Below, one piece after another: positions 37,638 through 40,149 of a DNA stretch of 40,149 nucleotides. This stretch comes from an uncultured Actinomycetes bacterium (GTDB lineage: Bacteria > Actinomycetota > Actinomycetes > Nanopelagicales > Nanopelagicaceae). The notes under the pieces are model-generated. The model did no database searches, had not been told where the DNA came from, and saw nothing but the letters and a program-made list of their open reading frames with translations. Where the stretch lies: assembly GCA_903834515.1 (NCBI GenBank), contig CAILJM010000005.1, positions 1-40,149 on the forward strand, in the 5' to 3' direction. The position numbers and the translations under genes are program-made. Every line of letters starts with the position of its first letter. Position 1 is the stretch's first letter.

Positions 37638-38180
37638 TTACTTTGCAGCGATTGCTGAGATTTCAAACTCAAGCTTGATGTTCTCAGAGACGAGGATTCC
37701 GCCAGTCTCAAGCGCAGCGTTCCATGTAAGACCGAAATCCTTACGATTGATCTCTGCTTCGCCTTCGAAACCAACGCGAGCGTTTCCGAATGGATCGGTC
37801 GCAGCGCCTGTGTATTCGAATGTGATCGAAATTGGCTTTGTGACATCCTTGATTGTGAGGTTTCCATCAACAACAACCTTGTCAGATCCAGAATCCTTGA
37901 CACCGGTTGAAACGAAAGTGATCTTTGGGAAGTTTGCTGCATCAAAGAAATCAGGTGATTGCAAGTGGCCGTCACGATCAGCGCTACGAGTGTCGATCGA
38001 TGAAACGGAGATCTCGACATTTACAGAGGCAAGGCCATCGGCGATCGAGCCAGTTCCTGAGAACTCGTTGAAGGCGCCACGGACTTTAGTTACCATTGCG
38101 TGACGAGCGCTGAAGCCGATGCGGCTGTGGGATGGATCGATGGTGAATGAACCGGCTGGCAAAGTTGAAATAACTGACAT
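37638..38180 (-). CDS. YceI-family lipid-binding protein
   Basis: The 180-aa lipocalin-like YceI protein has FTIDPSHSRIGFSARHAMVT, VKDSGSDKVVVDGNLTIKDV and RKDFGLTWNAALETGGILVS, which are standard family blocks. Members bind isoprenoid lipids. It lacks a signal peptide, so unlike E. coli YceI it should be cytoplasmic, as is common in Actinobacteria. It has a clear AAAGGA ribosome-binding site seven bases from the ATG, in contrast to its leaderless neighbours, and so a transcribed 5' leader. Confidence 0.92.
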   Translation of the reverse strand: MSVISTLPAGSFTIDPSHSRIGFSARHAMVTKVRGAFNEFSGTGSIADGLASVNVEISVSSIDTRSADRDGHLQSPDFFDAANFPKITFVSTGVKDSGSDKVVVDGNLTIKDVTKPISITFEYTGAATDPFGNARVGFEGEAEINRKDFGLTWNAALETGGILVSENIKLEFEISAIAAK

Positions 38181-38295
38181 GAATATTCCTTTTCTCTATC
38201 TGGTAAGTACCTAGTGAGTATCTGTTGTGTAGCTGGTGAATCTAAATCTGCTTACAGTGGAACCGTAAACCGTGTAGGTGAACAATAGGGGTTGA

Positions 38296-38313
38296 TAGTT
38301 GAAAATTCAACTA
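38296..38313. promoter_or_regulatory. Palindrome upstream of yceI (MarR-like site)
   Basis: TAGTTGAA, AA, TTCAACTA: perfect eight-base arms 116 bases upstream of the yceI start. TTGAA/TTCAA dyads are typical MarR-family operators, and MarR-controlled yceI genes are common in Actinobacteria. No MarR gene is in the window. Confidence 0.45.
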
Positions 38314-38403
38314 AACAGATGTGATCTCAGACCTATCTATTTGCGACCTCCTTGCAACTAGGATTGATATCAGGATTTAAAAGGGATACGGGCAGTCTTT
38401 CCA

Positions 38404-38439
38404 GATAGACGCGATAGGCGAGATAGACGAGATAGAAGG
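38404..38439 (+). repeat. Four tandem 9-bp units starting GATAG
   Basis: Units at 38404, 38413, 38422 and 38431 each begin GATAG and differ only in the last four bases. They end 13 bases before the ATG of the Cys-rich miniprotein, with its GAGGTG ribosome-binding site between. The rest of 38181-38403 holds the yceI leader and the palindrome. Confidence 0.6.
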
Positions 38440-38452
38440 GTGAGGTGCTGAT

Positions 38453-38599
38453 ATGTGTAGCGCCATCAGATGCAATACATGCGGGAAAGCCACGTGGAGT
38501 GGGTGCGGGGAACATATTGAGGAAGCCCTTGCTCCCTTTAGCGATGAGCAGCGATGCAAATGTGAATCAGGCGTGACCACGTGGGTATCAGATTCCTAG
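38453..38599 (+). CDS. Cys-rich miniprotein, probable zinc-binding (48 aa), paralogue of 26911
   Basis: MCSAIRCNTCGKATWSGCGE followed by HIEEALAPFSDEQRCKC: the same ligand pattern as the 56-aa protein at 26911 (Cys-x4-Cys-x2-Cys-Gly-Lys, Trp-Ser-Gly-Cys-Gly-x-His, final Cys pair). About half of the first 22 residues are identical between the two. The tail differs: acidic and polar here, basic in the other. GAGGTG stands five bases before the ATG. Function is unknown; zinc binding is inferred. Confidence 0.8.
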   Translation: MCSAIRCNTCGKATWSGCGEHIEEALAPFSDEQRCKCESGVTTWVSDS

Positions 38600-38631
38600 A
38601 GAAATTTCGCCTACAGTGAGTACCCTCGCTC

Positions 38632-39966
38632 ATGGCTAAACGCGGCAAGTATGTGATGGATTGGGCCAGCCTGATTGTGGGCACAGGTGCCGGACTAACG
38701 CTCGCCCTTTATGCAGAGACTCTGCTCCATGCAGATTTTGATTCACTGAATTCCATTGTCACATCACTTTCGCGCATATTCGCATTAATGGGCTCTTACT
38801 TTGCTTTAGTGGTGCTGGTCTTGGTCTCCCGCATCTCGTGGATCGAGAAGTCGGTCGGCCACGATCGGTTGGTGCAATGGCATCGCAAGTTAGCCCCTTA
38901 CTCTCTGTACTTGATCGCAGCTCACGTGCTCTTCGTCCTCTTTGGTTATGCGGCAAATGACGGCCTCTCAATTGGTCGCGAGCTCTGGACGATGACTTGG
39001 CATTACTCGTGGATGCTGCCTGCTGTTGTTGCCTTTCTATTCTTTATGGCTGCAGGCATTACCTCTTACAAGAGAGTGCGCAGGCAGATGAGTTATGAGA
39101 CCTGGTGGTCCATACATATTTATACCTACCTTGGAATCACTTTGAGTTTCATGCACCAACTTCTTACTGGTCCGATCTTTGCGGGGCATCCTCTTAATAA
39201 GGCTTATTGGATCGCTCTTTATGCGATCACAATAGTGACGATTATTTATTGGCGCGTAGCTGTTCCAACGATTCGTTCGTTCAAACATGGGTTGCGTGTA
39301 TCTGCGGTCATCAACGAGGGCAACAACATCACTTCTATCGTTATGACTGGTAGAAAGTTGAAGAAGTTGAAGGCGCAGGGCGGACAATTTTTTAGTTGGC
39401 GCTTCTTTACTCCGGGGCAGTGGTGGGTTGCTCACCCTTACTCACTCTCGGCGGCACCAACTGATACTGAAATGCGCATCACGATCAAGAACCTTGGAGA
39501 TGCCTCCGGAGGGGTCTCGCAGATCCCGGTGGGGACAAAAGTATTCTTTGAAGGGCCATATGGAATCTTTACCGCCTCAAAGGCAACGAAGGGCCTGGGC
39601 CATGCAGTACTCGTTGGTGGGGGAGTCGGCATCACTCCGATTCGAGCACTTATGGAGGAGTTCGATGCTTCGATTGAGGTCGACCTACTATTTAGAGCGA
39701 GCTCAAAAGAGAGTTTTGTATTAAAGGATGAGCTCGATCAACTTGCAAAATCGCGGAACGCGAAAGTCCACTACTTAGTCGGTTCCCGTAAGGATCATCC
39801 GATGAATGCAAGCCACATAATGAAATATGTACCGGCATTTCAATTCTGCGATGTCTACGTATGCGGTCCAACCCAACTTGTCGAGTCTGTGAGAGAAGCA
39901 GCAATTGCCTGTGGAATCCCGAAGGAACGTTTCCATGCGGAGGCCTTTGAGTACCATGGCGAGTAA
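38632..39966 (+). CDS. Ferric reductase-like transmembrane flavoprotein
   Basis: The 444-aa protein of the FRE/NOX type has an N-terminal ferric-reductase membrane domain of about six helices with haem-ligand His pairs (QWHRKLAPYSLYLIAAHVLF; TWWSIHIYTYLG; SFMHQLLTG). FAD binding follows at HPYSLSAAP, then the NAD(P) site VLVGGGVGITPIRALMEEF and C-terminal VYVCGPTQLV. It would carry electrons from NAD(P)H through FAD and haem across the membrane. Next to it begins a secreted protein; in many Actinobacteria such a reductase is followed by an FMN-binding protein and an FMN transferase, suggesting an extracytoplasmic electron-transfer chain. The start at 38632 is preceded by TACCCT five bases upstream. 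Confidence 0.9.
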   Translation: MAKRGKYVMDWASLIVGTGAGLTLALYAETLLHADFDSLNSIVTSLSRIFALMGSYFALVVLVLVSRISWIEKSVGHDRLVQWHRKLAPYSLYLIAAHVLFVLFGYAANDGLSIGRELWTMTWHYSWMLPAVVAFLFFMAAGITSYKRVRRQMSYETWWSIHIYTYLGITLSFMHQLLTGPIFAGHPLNKAYWIALYAITIVTIIYWRVAVPTIRSFKHGLRVSAVINEGNNITSIVMTGRKLKKLKAQGGQFFSWRFFTPGQWWVAHPYSLSAAPTDTEMRITIKNLGDASGGVSQIPVGTKVFFEGPYGIFTASKATKGLGHAVLVGGGVGITPIRALMEEFDASIEVDLLFRASSKESFVLKDELDQLAKSRNAKVHYLVGSRKDHPMNASHIMKYVPAFQFCDVYVCGPTQLVESVREAAIACGIPKERFHAEAFEYHGE

Positions 39967-39975
39967 TATCCGCCT

Positions 39976-40149
39976 ATGAGTAAGTGGAAGATTGGCGCGG
40001 TTGTTGTCGCGACTGTAGGCGGCCTCGGGGCTGTACTTGCCTACTCTCCACCGAGCACAAATGCAGGTGGGGTAACCCCGGCGCCACTTGATACCCCGAC
40101 AGATGCCGGTGCGACGCCTGCTGCCTCAGAATCTGCGACCGAATCTGCA
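39976..40149 (+). CDS. Secreted protein, N-terminal part only (3' end cut by window)
   Basis: 58 codons are visible. MSKWKIGAVVVATVGGLGAV begins a signal peptide or membrane anchor, followed by an Ala/Pro/Thr/Ser-rich linker. This is consistent with the exported FMN-binding protein that often follows ferric-reductase-like flavoproteins, but the diagnostic domain lies beyond the window, so that identity is only contextual. Leaderless promoter: TAATAT (39964-39969), six bases, ATG. Confidence 0.7.
   Translation, partial: MSKWKIGAVVVATVGGLGAVLAYSPPSTNAGGVTPAPLDTPTDAGATPAASESATESA

Overview
The window reads as a piece of an actinobacterial chromosome of moderate G+C, plausibly a small-genome aquatic lineage. 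The evidence is the zinc-ribbon protein next to an RNase H/phosphatase fusion (the Rv2229c/Rv2228c arrangement of mycobacteria), an actinobacterial-type LMW arsenate reductase, and a strong habit of leaderless genes: at least 13 starts have a TANNNT hexamer, exactly six bases, then ATG or GTG. The exact lineage cannot be fixed from sequence alone. There are no tRNA genes, CRISPR arrays, transposases or integrases in the window.

Layout. 1-3240: housekeeping (zinc-ribbon protein, RNase H/phosphatase, gamma-glutamyltransferase). 3304-3652: rnpB, the RNase P RNA. 3652-18526: an accessory block whose parts are separated by direct repeats of the last 20-28 bases of rnpB. Its segments are an ASCH gene; a short non-coding piece with a terminator; an aminoglycoside-phosphotransferase-like gene; a 12.5-kb catabolic segment; and a DUF4287-DUF2200 gene pair. 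The repeat supplies the final codons (Ser-Gly-Leu-stop) of two of these genes. The layout looks like serial site-specific insertion at the 3' end of rnpB, with no integrase carried.

The catabolic segment (5468-17369) has a divergent IclR regulator and one long operon: maleylacetate reductase, a complete Liv-type ABC importer, hydroxyquinol 1,2-dioxygenase, both 3-oxoadipate CoA-transferase subunits, a TfdB/PheA-type FAD hydroxylase and a 3-oxoadipyl-CoA thiolase. Together they would import an aromatic compound, hydroxylate it to hydroxyquinol, open the ring and deliver acetyl-CoA plus succinyl-CoA.

18562-27081: ion and stress functions. They are a short NhaA-like antiporter, a DUF1059 protein, an ars cluster (arsR divergent from an ArsP-type permease, an aquaporin and arsC), and a reactive-sulfur operon. 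The sulfur operon holds a sulfide:quinone oxidoreductase, a 55-aa protein, a CstR-like repressor, a rhodanese lipoprotein, a CoA-disulfide-reductase/rhodanese fusion and a Cys-rich miniprotein. It is controlled from a CsoR/CstR-type dyad.

27154-31201: a methyltransferase, then a two-gene potassium module. This pairs an unusual membrane-bound regulator (KdpD-like DUF4118 membrane domain joined directly to a KdpE-like winged helix) with a KimA-like APC transporter that carries extra C-terminal domains. 31198-40149: mostly single leaderless genes (DUF1761, HhH protein, serine hydrolase, nitroreductase, YCII, APC permease, peptidase S51, stand-alone TipAS, DUF1801/YdeI, YceI, a second Cys-rich miniprotein), a ferric-reductase-like flavoprotein and the start of a secreted protein.

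The two observations most worth following are the rnpB-tail repeat array and the KdpD/KdpE-like one-component regulator.
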